From JBDTME01 sp964583795 (lineage in GTDB: Bacteria; Patescibacteriota; Microgenomatia; UBA1400; PJMF01), in contig CAZOWX010000012.1 of the NCBI GenBank assembly GCA_964583795.1, forward strand, positions 1-47,868: a DNA stretch of 47,868 bases, written 5' to 3'. Of this stretch, positions 1-7,271 are shown piece by piece. Positions within the stretch are counted from its first letter, which is position 1; each line of letters begins with the position of its first letter. The notes beneath the pieces were generated by a model. That model did not search any database and was not told the DNA's origin. It saw only the letters and a program-made list of their open reading frames with translations. The translations under genes were made by a program, and so were the position numbers.

Positions 1-81
1 TACAAAAACTACTCAAAAAGGGACCAAGGGGTTGCAGTTGCTAATTGACTACGGGGTATTTTCAATAACACTTTGTCGAGT

Positions 82-87
82 TATAAT
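82..87 (+). promoter_or_regulatory. -10 element TATAAT of the first gene
   Basis: A perfect TATAAT ends 7 nt before the ATG at 95. No convincing -35 is seen at 17 nt. The spacing implies that transcription starts at or near the start codon, so the mRNA would be leaderless. Confidence 0.55.
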
Positions 88-94
88 CAACATT

Positions 95-1690
95 ATGCTC
101 CTAAGATTGGAAACACAACTTCCACCTGAAGTCCACGAGGGCGAAACTCGATACACCTGCTGGGAATTTGAATTACCGGAATTACCAGACGGATCTTTCT
201 GGGCTCGGATAGAACTTCTCTCGTTTAGTCCTAACGTTAAACTAATGCTTCTCGATCCTCAAGGACACCCACTGTCATTAGACTTTTTGTACACAAACAC
301 TATCCAAACTGACGACACTGGATCACAACATCTTGACTTCGTTCTGAGTGAAGCTAAGCCAGAAACTCTTTTTGGGGTCCCTCTTCCTGATAAAAATGCC
401 ACTAATCACTCAGATACAGACACTGACCACGAGATTAGTACAACAACACCTGAAAAACTTCCAGAAACGCCATCTCCAGCTCAAACACCGACAGAAGAAG
501 TTATACGCACAGATACACGTATTATTGTCATCGCAGGAATAGCTCTCGACAAACATGGGAATCATCATACCTTTAGTCGGGCCCTAATTAAGGTTGATGG
601 CGGTGAGTGGGAAGCGCCACAACCAGAACCTAGTCCCAACTTTCCTGAAACAAGTTACTTTCCTATCGGCAATACCCCACAAGCACTGATGTGCGATTAC
701 GATCCACGCATACAGCGACAGAGATTGCCTGTTGAAACTGCAACCCTGCCAGAAACAGGAATAGCACTGCCTGGAGTTACTGTACTACTTCAACTCCCAA
801 GTACCGAATCATACGAGCAGATCAAAGCCTTCACTTCAATCGATCTTGTTCATCCCGACCCAGAAAAGCTTTTACGCATTTTCGAAAAAAATGTTCGACT
901 TCCAACGTCAGGTTATGTAGCGTTTTTTGATAGAATTCCTTTTCTACAGGATGCGTATAACCTTGCTCGCGCTAACAAGAACCTATTTTTTATTGATCAA
1001 CTAAAAAATCTCTGTACAATTTTGCGTCATTTTCCAAACATCACTCCTGAACATCTGGTTGAGTTCAAAGATCTCACAGCTATTACTCTCCCCACTCCTA
1101 GTATGGCGACTGTACGTGGGACATCGTCCGATTTAACTCTACCCAAAAGCTTACAACAACTCCCCACAGATAGCATCGCTTACTTTTACATGGAGGGTGG
1201 CACCATTGATTTTATGACGTTGTGGGCAAAAGATGATCAAGGAACCTTCCAAAGGGTGACAGGCTCAACTGGACTTGGTCGAGTAGAAACAATTAAGCTT
1301 GATCCAAACGGCTCAATCGTTACTTTACTCAATACCGAGTTAGAGGCATTTTCCTCAGAGAAGGTTTCCCCGCCAGGTATGCATGCCGAAAAAGAAATCA
1401 CTTCCAACAACTCCAAGTACCCGCTACCAATCACTCTCACTCTGGCTAAACAACCTGATGGTAGCGTTATTCTTGAGCTAAGAAATACCTACGTCACACC
1501 TACATTTAAAATTAAAACAAACTACATATGCATCCGAATTTTTGTGAACAGTGAAGGAAATCATCTTACAGTTAATCCCAAAAAACCAGCGTCCTTGGTT
1601 GCAAGTTTAGGATTTTTTACGATGTGGGATGTGGTGGACGTCCTGCTCGCTACAGAACTGATTATCAATAGTGTCAATTTGGCACAATAA
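95..1690 (+). CDS. hypothetical protein, about 531 aa
   Basis: I do not recognise the family. The reading frame continues upstream to a TTG at 32, but I chose the ATG at 95 because a TATAAT sits 7 nt before it and the upstream codons look like non-coding DNA. There is no signal peptide and no clear membrane segment, so a cytoplasmic location is likely. A Thr/Pro/Glu-rich linker (roughly residues 105-140, with TTTPEKLPETPSPAQTPTEE) separates a small N-terminal beta-rich part (about 90 aa, ELPELPDGSFWARIELLSF) from a larger C-terminal part of mixed character. The same style (unknown, large, soluble, leaderless promoter) recurs at 20724 and 24015. The next gene, at 1798, has its own promoter, so this is probably monocistronic. 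Function unknown. Confidence 0.75.
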   Translation: MLLRLETQLPPEVHEGETRYTCWEFELPELPDGSFWARIELLSFSPNVKLMLLDPQGHPLSLDFLYTNTIQTDDTGSQHLDFVLSEAKPETLFGVPLPDKNATNHSDTDTDHEISTTTPEKLPETPSPAQTPTEEVIRTDTRIIVIAGIALDKHGNHHTFSRALIKVDGGEWEAPQPEPSPNFPETSYFPIGNTPQALMCDYDPRIQRQRLPVETATLPETGIALPGVTVLLQLPSTESYEQIKAFTSIDLVHPDPEKLLRIFEKNVRLPTSGYVAFFDRIPFLQDAYNLARANKNLFFIDQLKNLCTILRHFPNITPEHLVEFKDLTAITLPTPSMATVRGTSSDLTLPKSLQQLPTDSIAYFYMEGGTIDFMTLWAKDDQGTFQRVTGSTGLGRVETIKLDPNGSIVTLLNTELEAFSSEKVSPPGMHAEKEITSNNSKYPLPITLTLAKQPDGSVILELRNTYVTPTFKIKTNYICIRIFVNSEGNHLTVNPKKPASLVASLGFFTMWDVVDVLLATELIINSVNLAQ

Positions 1691-1758
1691 AAAAATGCCC
1701 CCGAGTCAAGCTAACATTCATTAGATCTTAGAATTTAACCTCATCCTAAGACAGACTT

Positions 1759-1788
1759 CTGACAACTTTTTACCAAATGCGTTATACT
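1759..1788 (+). promoter_or_regulatory. sigma70-type promoter, CTGACA-18-TATACT
   Basis: CTGACA at 1759-1764 and TATACT at 1783-1788 are separated by 18 nt. The ATG at 1798 lies 9 nt after the -10, so the transcript is predicted to be leaderless. Confidence 0.6.
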
Positions 1789-1797
1789 AAATCTCTA

Positions 1798-2616
1798 ATG
1801 ACAGACAACCAAAAACCAACCACTCTACCATCGACTTGGCTTCCCACTACCCCCTCCCCTAAAAATAAATCCCTCTCCTCAACACAGCTCTTTTTACTCT
1901 TATTTGTGATCCTGCTGGCTGTGGCCATCCCCGTCGTCTACTTGCTCCCCAGCGTCGCTCAAACTCCCGCACAGCGCGCAGCCCAATCAAACTCCATATT
2001 CGTCCCAGAACTCCTGTCCAACTGCACCTTTTTCTATCAACTGTGCCCCACCAGCAGCGCTGGAGTCGCTGGCATTCAGACCGTCGAACAAAAAATGAGC
2101 GAGCTTGATAGCCCACTACTTCACTCTGACCTTCTGCTTTACTCCCAACCCGACTCACAACAATCATCCCTTGCCCCAGCAAGCCAGATCGTGACCCTCG
2201 TCGCATCAAAGTACAACCTCAACCCGTTTTTATTACTCACACTCGTTGAGATGAACCAACACCTCGTCACTCAACCAGCACAACTGCGCCCTACCATCGA
2301 AGCTGGTGGTGAACACTCGGGCGATGCCTGGTTTGGTTTGCAAATCCAATCAATTGCCGCCGAACTCCAACAACTCAGCGCCACCACATCGCTCGCGCCC
2401 AACACTTTGACAGAAAAAACACCTTCTCACAGCATCTCGATCGGCGCTCAACAGATCAAAACCGATAATGACTACTCCCTCGCCACGCACGTGCTATTGC
2501 AGTACCTCGCCCGCCACAGCACCTCAAAACAAGATTTAGAAACCAAAATTGAGTCCTTCAGCACCACCTACCAGACCCTCTGGGGCATGGACCCCTCAAG
2601 CGTCACAAGACGGTAA
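1798..2616 (+). CDS. membrane-anchored protein with possible lysozyme-like domain
   Basis: About 272 aa. The ATG at 1777 is in frame but lies upstream of the TATACT box; the ATG at 1798 fits the promoter better. A short Pro/Thr-rich cytoplasmic tail is followed by one strong TM segment (QLFLLLFVILLAVAIPVVYL, about residues 29-48), so the rest is predicted to be outside the membrane. The segment around ASKYNLNPFLLLTLVEMNQ resembles the start of lysozyme/SLT-like domains (helix with 'P..LL.L.E'), where the Glu would be catalytic. The similarity is short, and the C-terminal half (many Thr/Ser/Gln) gives no further support. It may act on the cell wall. It is more GC-rich and Pro-rich than the neighbouring unknown genes. 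Confidence 0.65.
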   Translation: MTDNQKPTTLPSTWLPTTPSPKNKSLSSTQLFLLLFVILLAVAIPVVYLLPSVAQTPAQRAAQSNSIFVPELLSNCTFFYQLCPTSSAGVAGIQTVEQKMSELDSPLLHSDLLLYSQPDSQQSSLAPASQIVTLVASKYNLNPFLLLTLVEMNQHLVTQPAQLRPTIEAGGEHSGDAWFGLQIQSIAAELQQLSATTSLAPNTLTEKTPSHSISIGAQQIKTDNDYSLATHVLLQYLARHSTSKQDLETKIESFSTTYQTLWGMDPSSVTRR

Positions 2617-2643
2617 AAATAGTAGTTTTATAAAGAGAAGAAC

Positions 2644-3491
2644 TTACTTCGTTTTGTCTTCATTTCCTAACCATAAATATACATATGGCAAATCCTGATG
2701 AAATTCATTTTTCTTTATTGCCACATCAGCAAAATTGCCTGCTTCTCTTGGAATAATTTTTATCGGTAGTTTAAGCGTCGAACGGTTTGGATTTTTTTTG
2801 ATAGCAACTCTGAACAAATTCTCATTCGCCCAGGGCGTAGAAACCTCTACAGAGTAACCTTGATTTAACAGTGCTTCTTGAAGTACTGAATTTTCAATTC
2901 TTTCTCCTTTTTCATTGACAATTGGAACTTGATTCCAAAAGCACAAATCCAACAGGGCAATCCCTTCATCTGATAGTACCAGATAAATTAGCTTGAGAAG
3001 TTGAATTGGGTCTGCAGAATATCGAATTGCCTGAACTGAAACAATCAGATCAAACCTTTTTTTTCTAAAATTGTTTTTCTCAAAAAATGGCGAAATGCAT
3101 CTCTCACAATATGTACTCCATTACGATTAGCGTGTGTCCTATTGTCGTCACCATCATCTATTGGAATCGTCACCCCTGTAGTAGAAAAATCATCAATCTT
3201 ATCTTGAAACAGTGTTTGTAGCTCTTGTAAAGCAACCGGATCCTCACCACATCCTAAATCCAACACATGTTGAAAATGAAAATCATCAATAAGCTCCAAT
3301 ACATTTTTTCCATGAAAAGTAGGAAGCAAGGTGAGATACGTTTGACGAAAACACGCAGTGTAAATACCTCTTCCTTCTAACCACGCAGTGTTATCTCGCG
3401 TACGGTAGTCTCTTGCATACTGACGAGTCTTCTCTGCAAAAAGTTGTTCCCGTTGCTTCATTTGTGAAATAACATCTGCATTAGCAATCAT
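2644..3491 (-). pseudogene. class I SAM-dependent methyltransferase, split by a -1 shift at an A8 run
   Basis: Two minus-strand frames (3491-3045 and the frame ending at 2644) together encode one methyltransferase of about 282 aa. The first part has motif I, VLDLGCGEDPVAL. The second begins FDLIVSVQAIRYSADP and VLSDEGIALLDL, typical of the later strands of the Rossmann-like methyltransferase fold. The break is at 3057-3064, where the mRNA reads TTA GAA AAA AAA GGT. Stepping back one base after the second AAA restores the frame. The phase matches an A AAA AAA slippery heptamer, so programmed -1 shifting, transcriptional slippage, a real inactivating mutation or a homopolymer sequencing error are all possible. 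The substrate is unknown. No neighbour suggests a pathway. Confidence 0.7.
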
Positions 3492-3670
3492 TTTGAGTCT
3501 TTCGTTATGTAAGTACCCTCATATGTTTAACACTACCCAATCCGAGCTCATATAAAGAGCATTAATATATTGTTTCATATCTACTAAAATACGATTACGA
3601 CTTTGAGAATTCAACTGTCACAACTAGCCTCTCGAAGCCTGTAACCTGCACAAAACTCTTAACTATTCCA

Positions 3671-4114
3671 CTATTCACTGTTAACTGTTCCACTTACAAC
3701 TACCCTCCACCCCCACCACGCCAAACACCCCACGATCACCCAATCAGCCAAATTATTCTGAACATGTAAAACAGGCACCCACAAAAAATCCCGCACTCCC
3801 CCATACATCACTCGATCCCACACATTCGACAGCGCCGCGGCACTCAATCCCCCATACACCCACAAATTTTTCTGCCAAATTTTTTTCGCACCAATATAAA
3901 TCCCGATCAAGACCACCACACTTACTATGCTAAACAGCACTACTCCCCCACTGTGCCCCGCGTAGCCTTGGCGAAGTAGGGCTCCTCCTACTCCAAACGA
4001 CACACCCTGATTGATCGTCACTCTCCCCTGCCCCATCGCCGCAGCTTTACTCAGTTGATCAAGCAAAAACACACCAAAGAATGTAATGAAAAAAGGGAAA
4101 AAAGAGCGTTTCAT
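3671..4114 (-). CDS. lspA: lipoprotein signal peptidase (signal peptidase II)
   Basis: 147 aa. It cleaves the signal peptide of diacylglyceryl-modified prolipoproteins in the membrane. The family pattern is visible: Asn35 followed by GVSFG (37-41), SNVWDR (96-101), then VRDF with the first catalytic Asp (109), and NLAD with the second (124). Four hydrophobic segments are in the expected places. The length is slightly short but normal for the family. It lies just downstream of lgt in the same direction, separated by a 7-bp tandem repeat tract. The last residues (SGTVNSE and the stop codon) are encoded by a repeat of the 'actgttaactgttcc' type that is otherwise intergenic here, so the C-terminus appears to have been captured from repeat DNA. 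Confidence 0.9.
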   Translation of the reverse strand: MKRSFFPFFITFFGVFLLDQLSKAAAMGQGRVTINQGVSFGVGGALLRQGYAGHSGGVVLFSIVSVVVLIGIYIGAKKIWQKNLWVYGGLSAAALSNVWDRVMYGGVRDFLWVPVLHVQNNLADWVIVGCLAWWGWRVVVSGTVNSE

Positions 4115-4161
4115 GGCTATAGCCTACAAGGTTTACGAAAGAAGATCTAGCCAGAAGAGCA

Positions 4162-4209
4162 TCCTAGCACCTAGCACCTAGCACCTAGCACCTAGCACCT
4201 AGCACCTAA
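4162..4209. repeat. 7-bp tandem repeat tract (CCTAGCA)n
   Basis: About six near-perfect copies of CCTAGCA lie in the short gap between lgt and lspA. The reverse-complement family (TAGGTGC, TGGGTTC) lies on the other side of lgt at 5076-5123, so lgt is bracketed by inverted copies. Confidence 0.85.
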
Positions 4210-4215
4210 TGTATC

Positions 4216-5067
4216 CTACCTCCCAAACAGCTTCAACCGCTTCTTCTTCCCATCACTTGAGGGATTTGCCGCCCCCTGCCACTTCTTTTTGGCAAAGGTA
4301 TTTTGTCCAGAGCGCAAAAACAATAATGAAAGACCGTAACACACCATCACAATATAGAAAAACAGGTCGAGTCGGATCCCCAACACCACCGTCTGCTGCA
4401 GATCCACAAACGATAACACCAGATGTATTCCCCCGTAACAACACAAAAATACCGCCACAACAAAACCAGAGTTCGCTGTGTGCCGACCAGCTCGATACCA
4501 CTCAAAAAAGCGATAGCGTTTCTCTAAAAATAACAACAGCAGGTAGACGAGGAAAAACGAGAGCGCAAAGTACAACTGCGACGGATGTCGCTTGTCAAAC
4601 ACGTTAGGAAAAGTAATCCCCACCGGCCAGCTTGTCACATCACCTAAAAACGTGCCTGCAAAAAAACGGCCAATCCAAATAAATATCATCAGAAAGCTGA
4701 CAGCCACAGCGGCACAATCGACTAACTCATACGCATCCCACTTGCGTTTTTTCGATAAAAACCAGACATACCACAACCCGACCACCAAAGCAGTTACTTC
4801 ATCAAACCCAGGCTTCGCGACAGCCTCGATCCACCCCTTTGCATCCATCATTAGCGTGGTCAGATGCAAAGCAATATAGACAATACGGGAAATAATCAGT
4901 GCCATCACACTGGAGACAATCAAGACATCAAACACCTCATCGTCTTCAAAGTGTTCACTATGTGCTCGCCGCCAAAACAAAAATGCCGCTCCCAGCGCAC
5001 CAATGATCAAGAAAATATTAAAGGTAAAAAGTGTGAATGGACCAAAGCTGAAAATGATGGGAAACAT
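4216..5067 (-). CDS. lgt: prolipoprotein diacylglyceryl transferase
   Basis: 283 aa integral membrane enzyme that transfers diacylglycerol from phosphatidylglycerol to the lipobox Cys of prolipoproteins. About seven hydrophobic segments are visible. The Lgt signature region is recognisable as GRFFAGTFLG (133-142), followed by RHPSQLYFALSFF (160-172), which matches the family's 'RhPsqlYea' segment. The usual Asn of the signature 'GRigNFinqE' is not obvious here, so the protein is a divergent member. The basic tail (FAKKKWQ, KKKRLKLFGR) is predicted to be cytoplasmic. The gene is upstream of lspA on the same strand, the normal functional pairing. A candidate substrate in this window is the lipobox protein at 18425. 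Confidence 0.85.
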   Translation of the reverse strand: MFPIIFSFGPFTLFTFNIFLIIGALGAAFLFWRRAHSEHFEDDEVFDVLIVSSVMALIISRIVYIALHLTTLMMDAKGWIEAVAKPGFDEVTALVVGLWYVWFLSKKRKWDAYELVDCAAVAVSFLMIFIWIGRFFAGTFLGDVTSWPVGITFPNVFDKRHPSQLYFALSFFLVYLLLLFLEKRYRFFEWYRAGRHTANSGFVVAVFLCCYGGIHLVLSFVDLQQTVVLGIRLDLFFYIVMVCYGLSLLFLRSGQNTFAKKKWQGAANPSSDGKKKRLKLFGR

Positions 5068-5075
5068 GGTTTTTT

Positions 5076-5123
5076 AGGTGCTAGGTGCTAGGTTCTGGGT
5101 TCTGGGTTCCAAGTGCTAGGTTA
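5076..5123. repeat. 7-bp tandem repeat tract (TAGGTGC/TGGGTTC)
   Basis: Degenerate 7-bp units (taggtgc, taggttc, tgggttc, taggtta) lie immediately upstream of the lgt start. They are the reverse complement of the tract at 4162-4209. Confidence 0.8.
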
Positions 5124-5138
5124 TAGACATTACAATAA

Positions 5139-5225
5139 CCGGTTGTTGGGTGGTTAGGTTGTTAAGTTGTTTCATTTCAGTACAGTCCCAACAACTCAAC
5201 TACTCAATAACACAACAACTCACCG
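5139..5225. repeat. 8-bp repeat inverted pair (GTTGTTGG / CAACAACT)
   Basis: An 8-bp periodic G/T tract (GTTGTTGG, GTGGTTAG, GTTGTTAA; 5141-5172) faces its complement (CAACAACT units; 5189-5224), closed by CCGG on both sides. In RNA it could fold into one long imperfect hairpin. Confidence 0.75.
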
Positions 5226-5265
5226 GCTATTTTATCAGAATTGAGCGTTCTGAGTGTACCGCATT

Positions 5266-5712
5266 TTATTTCAACAAGAAAATAGCTAGTAAAACGACTA
5301 CCTGTGGCGTTAACCCCAACACCATGTCCGGTGTCGAGTGATGAAATAGCTTGTGAAATGCATTGATGGGGCGCAAGAAAAAAGGCTCAGAATGAAGAAA
5401 ATTTTTCGGAAACATCAGAAAATCCGGGAGAATACCAATAAAACCGCCAAAATAAATCCAGGTTGGGACCCCACTTTGATGAAACTGCCAAAAAAGAAAT
5501 ACAATAGCAAATGACACCACCAACTCCCCGATCTCCATAACAAACGCGCTTCTTTTTTTGCGTGAGCCATTCGACAATCCCGTCCCCACATCCCAATGTG
5601 GGATCCAATCTTCCAAAAAATGTGATGCTAAAATCAGCGGAACAGCAATGACCGGATTACTTACTTTTGAAGCGATAAAAGCACCAGTGGCAACGTGTGA
5701 GATTGAGAGCAT
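5266..5712 (-). CDS. membrane-bound metal-dependent hydrolase-like protein (YdjM/DUF457-like)
   Basis: 148 aa with three to four hydrophobic segments. The N-terminus (MLSISHVATGAFIASKV) and the acidic/His cluster SHFLEDWIPHWD resemble small membrane proteins of the YdjM/DUF457 group, in which His and Asp residues are proposed to bind metal. Further His residues occur near the C-terminus (NAFHKLFHHSTPD). The function of this group is poorly known, and the assignment rests on motif shape only. The start at 5712 is immediately preceded by a 7-bp repeat tract (complement of 'aggttctgggtgctag'), and there is no clear Shine-Dalgarno. Confidence 0.6.
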   Translation of the reverse strand: MLSISHVATGAFIASKVSNPVIAVPLILASHFLEDWIPHWDVGTGLSNGSRKKRSAFVMEIGELVVSFAIVFLFWQFHQSGVPTWIYFGGFIGILPDFLMFPKNFLHSEPFFLRPINAFHKLFHHSTPDMVLGLTPQVVVLLAIFLLK

Positions 5713-5717
5713 GATAA

Positions 5718-5752
5718 TTAGGTTCTAGATGCTTGGTTCTGGGTGCTAGTTG
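5718..5752. repeat. 7-bp repeat tract, left bracket of the four-helix-bundle gene
   Basis: Contains aggttctaga and ggttctgggtgctag. The reverse complement (cagcacctagaaccc...) lies at 6278-6304. The two tracts bracket the gene at 5781-6131 together with the small MITE-like sequence at 6205. Confidence 0.7.
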
Positions 5753-5780
5753 ATTTATAAACTCATTATTTTACAGCATG

Positions 5781-6131
5781 CTAAACTTTTAGTTTCTTTA
5801 TCATGGCGTTTAACATCTTCCCTATCGTGGCTAGCTCAGCACTAAATTGATCAAAACTTTCTTTTGAAAGATATTTTAGTTTAAAACTAATTTCTAGAAA
5901 TGTCTCTACTTCGGCGCACGAACCAAAAGAGATGTACAGAAATTTAACGTACTCGGCTCGACTTTGTCGTTGTGCACCCTCAGCTATATTTGCCGGAATT
6001 GAACAAGCTGCTCGTCGTATTTGCGAAATGATCCCAAATTTCTCATGATCAGGAAAATCTTGCGTTTGTTGGTAAACTTGTGTGACAAAGTGTATTGCTT
6101 TTTGATACACTGTCAATTCTTTAAAATGCAT
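5781..6131 (-). CDS. four helix bundle protein (S23 / 23S rRNA intervening-sequence family)
   Basis: 116 aa from the ATG at 6131. An upstream in-frame ATG at 6176 exists, but the family normally starts 'M.F.eL.vyqkA'. Recognisable family features are FKELTVYQKAIHFVTQVY, then SIPANIAEGAQRQSRAEYVKFLYISFGS and the helix SCAEVETFLEIS. Members are small all-helical proteins first noticed inside 23S rRNA intervening sequences but mostly encoded elsewhere, as here. A role in RNA or DNA processing has been suggested without proof. The gene sits alone, bracketed by inverted 7-bp repeat tracts (5718-5752 and 6278-6304), which hints that it may move as a cassette. Confidence 0.85.
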   Translation of the reverse strand: MHFKELTVYQKAIHFVTQVYQQTQDFPDHEKFGIISQIRRAACSIPANIAEGAQRQSRAEYVKFLYISFGSCAEVETFLEISFKLKYLSKESFDQFSAELATIGKMLNAMIKKLKV

Positions 6132-6204
6132 ACAAAAAAACCGCTGTGTTCCCCGCAACTCTGCCTCATGGGGCAAGTTTGGAAAAGCGGAAGCACTTAA
6201 TAAC

Positions 6205-6252
6205 TAGACTGGTTGCAAAATTGACAATAAAGTAAATGAAGCAACAAGTCTA
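6205..6252. mobile_element. 48-bp MITE-like remnant
   Basis: The terminal inverted repeats TAGACTGGTTGC (6205-6216) and GCAACAAGTCTA (6241-6252) match at 11 of 12 positions. The same TAGACTTGTTGC terminus ends the 168-bp palindrome at 43497-43664, so the two appear to belong to one family of non-autonomous elements. Confidence 0.55.
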
Positions 6253-6277
6253 CTATCTTCCAAAATCAAAAAAACGA

Positions 6278-6304
6278 GCACCCAGCACCTAGAACCCAGA
6301 ACCT
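6278..6304. repeat. 7-bp repeat tract (CAGCACCTAGAACCC)
   Basis: Inverted relative to 5718-5752. It lies just downstream of the 3' end of the tRNA-Leu gene. Confidence 0.7.
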
Positions 6305-6314
6305 AAAAAATCCG

Positions 6315-6398
6315 TGCCGATGGTGGGAATCGAACCCACATGACTGTGAAGTCACACGATTTTGAGTCGTGCGCGTCTGCCAGTTCCGCCACATCGGC
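6315..6398 (-). tRNA. tRNA-Leu (anticodon CAA)
   Basis: 84 nt class II tRNA on the minus strand. The acceptor stem is GCCGATG paired with CATCGGC plus discriminator A. The anticodon stem CACGA/TCGTG closes the loop CTCAAAA, giving anticodon CAA (reads UUG). The long variable arm TGACT-TCAC-AGTCA is typical of Leu. The T-loop is GTGGG-TTCGATT-CCCAC. CCA is not encoded (the following bases are CGG), so it must be added by the CCA-adding enzyme. Confidence 0.95.
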
Positions 6399-6426
6399 AA
6401 TTTTTCATTTGATGTCAGCAAGCCTG

Positions 6427-6442
6427 CCTACCGATAGGTAGG
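6427..6442. repeat. palindrome CCTACC-GATA-GGTAGG
   Basis: A 6-bp perfect stem with a 4-nt loop, preceded by GCCTG. It is one of several 'gcctgcc...' palindromes in the window (also near 7108, 8740, 16351, 17510, 36690 and 43334). Confidence 0.6.
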
Positions 6443-6554
6443 AGGGTTTATTGTACCACTGCCTGTTACGGAAGTCTTTAGAACTTAGTCTATAGTCTTT
6501 AGAGGTAAAACACTACATGTTGGATCATGAACACATGAAGCACAAGAACAACCC

Positions 6555-6585
6555 GTCATCCCGTTGAAAAACGGGATCTAAAGTC
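6555..6585 (+). repeat. short palindromic element, GAAA-loop type
   Basis: Begins GTC, then the perfect 8-bp stem ATCCCGTT / AACGGGAT closed by GAAA, then CTAAAGTC. It belongs to the dispersed GTCATCC...GGATC family. The gap 6399-6672 holds no gene. Confidence 0.8.
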
Positions 6586-6672
6586 AGAATCCCCAATAAA
6601 AACAGTTGATCTAAGAGTTCGCAAAAATGTTATTGTTTTGTTGTTAAGTGGTTAACTAATCCTCTAAGCAAT

Positions 6673-7038
6673 CTATCGCACTTCTATCTCAAACTTAAAT
6701 ATTGGCCGTGTTCGCAAACTCTGTACAACCAATCCCATCACTGGAGTAACGAATAATTGCACGAAAAAGAGCAGATTAATGATTGCATCAACAGAAAACG
6801 GTTCCCCTTGACGACACTGTTTCTGACACAGTGTTGTCGCAATGAAATAAGTCATGACCTGAGCACCATACAGTCCAAATATGGTGATCAATAAAGCAAG
6901 TATCGGATGTTTTTTGCTTATAGGCACCCGCTTGATGATTTTGTTAGTAATAACTACAGCACACCACCACAAAGGATTCACCACCATCATCAACGTAGCA
7001 AAGAAAAGGGGAAAAATAATCAGAGCAACAAGTTCCAT
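6673..7038 (-). CDS. small membrane protein with CxxxC loop
   Basis: 121 aa from the ATG at 7038. The frame is open further upstream, but that extension translates repeat DNA, and the TATAAT at 7048-7053 lies 9 nt before this ATG. Three to four hydrophobic segments are seen. The loop LCQKQCRQGEPF lies between two of them and is probably extracytoplasmic. The TM-loop-TM layout with a CxxxC before the last helices recalls the proteins at 13297-14882, so it may be a distant paralogue separated from that cluster. The C-terminus is short and polar (RTRPIFKFEIEVR). Function unknown. Confidence 0.65.
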   Translation of the reverse strand: MELVALIIFPLFFATLMMVVNPLWWCAVVITNKIIKRVPISKKHPILALLITIFGLYGAQVMTYFIATTLCQKQCRQGEPFSVDAIINLLFFVQLFVTPVMGLVVQSLRTRPIFKFEIEVR

Positions 7039-7047
7039 CGAGCATTG

Positions 7048-7053
7048 ATTATA
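7048..7053 (-). promoter_or_regulatory. -10 element TATAAT, leaderless spacing
   Basis: TATAAT on the minus strand ends 9 nt before the ATG at 7038. The 7039-7271 region otherwise contains repeat fragments (gcctgcc palindrome, 'cgaaggaggaacc' unit). Confidence 0.55.
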
Positions 7054-7271
7054 CTCTACTTTTACTTTTCCCCTCACTTTCCCATGGAAAACAACATGAC
7101 CAACAACCTGCCTTGCCGACCGACGAGGCAGGCTTAACAACCCCCTGTGTCCCACCGTAGCTTTACCGTGTCCTCTCGTAGTCCCCGCAGTGCGGGACGA
7201 AGTGGGAGCGAAGGAGGAACCACCCAACAACTCCCACACTATCGACTATAGACTAAGCACTATAGACTTTC

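Noticed and set aside
4162..4209. CRISPR-like array from the repeated CCTAGCA units
   Set aside because: Units are 7 bp with no spacers; no cas genes in the window.
4209..5091. Plus-strand ORFs opposite lgt
   Set aside because: They are antisense shadows of a conserved membrane enzyme and have no own signals.
5781..6131. An rRNA intervening sequence
   Set aside because: The protein family is linked to 23S rRNA insertions, but no rRNA sequence surrounds the gene here.
6673..7239. The N-terminal 67-residue extension of the small membrane protein
   Set aside because: It translates repeat DNA and lies upstream of a TATAAT placed 9 nt before the internal ATG.
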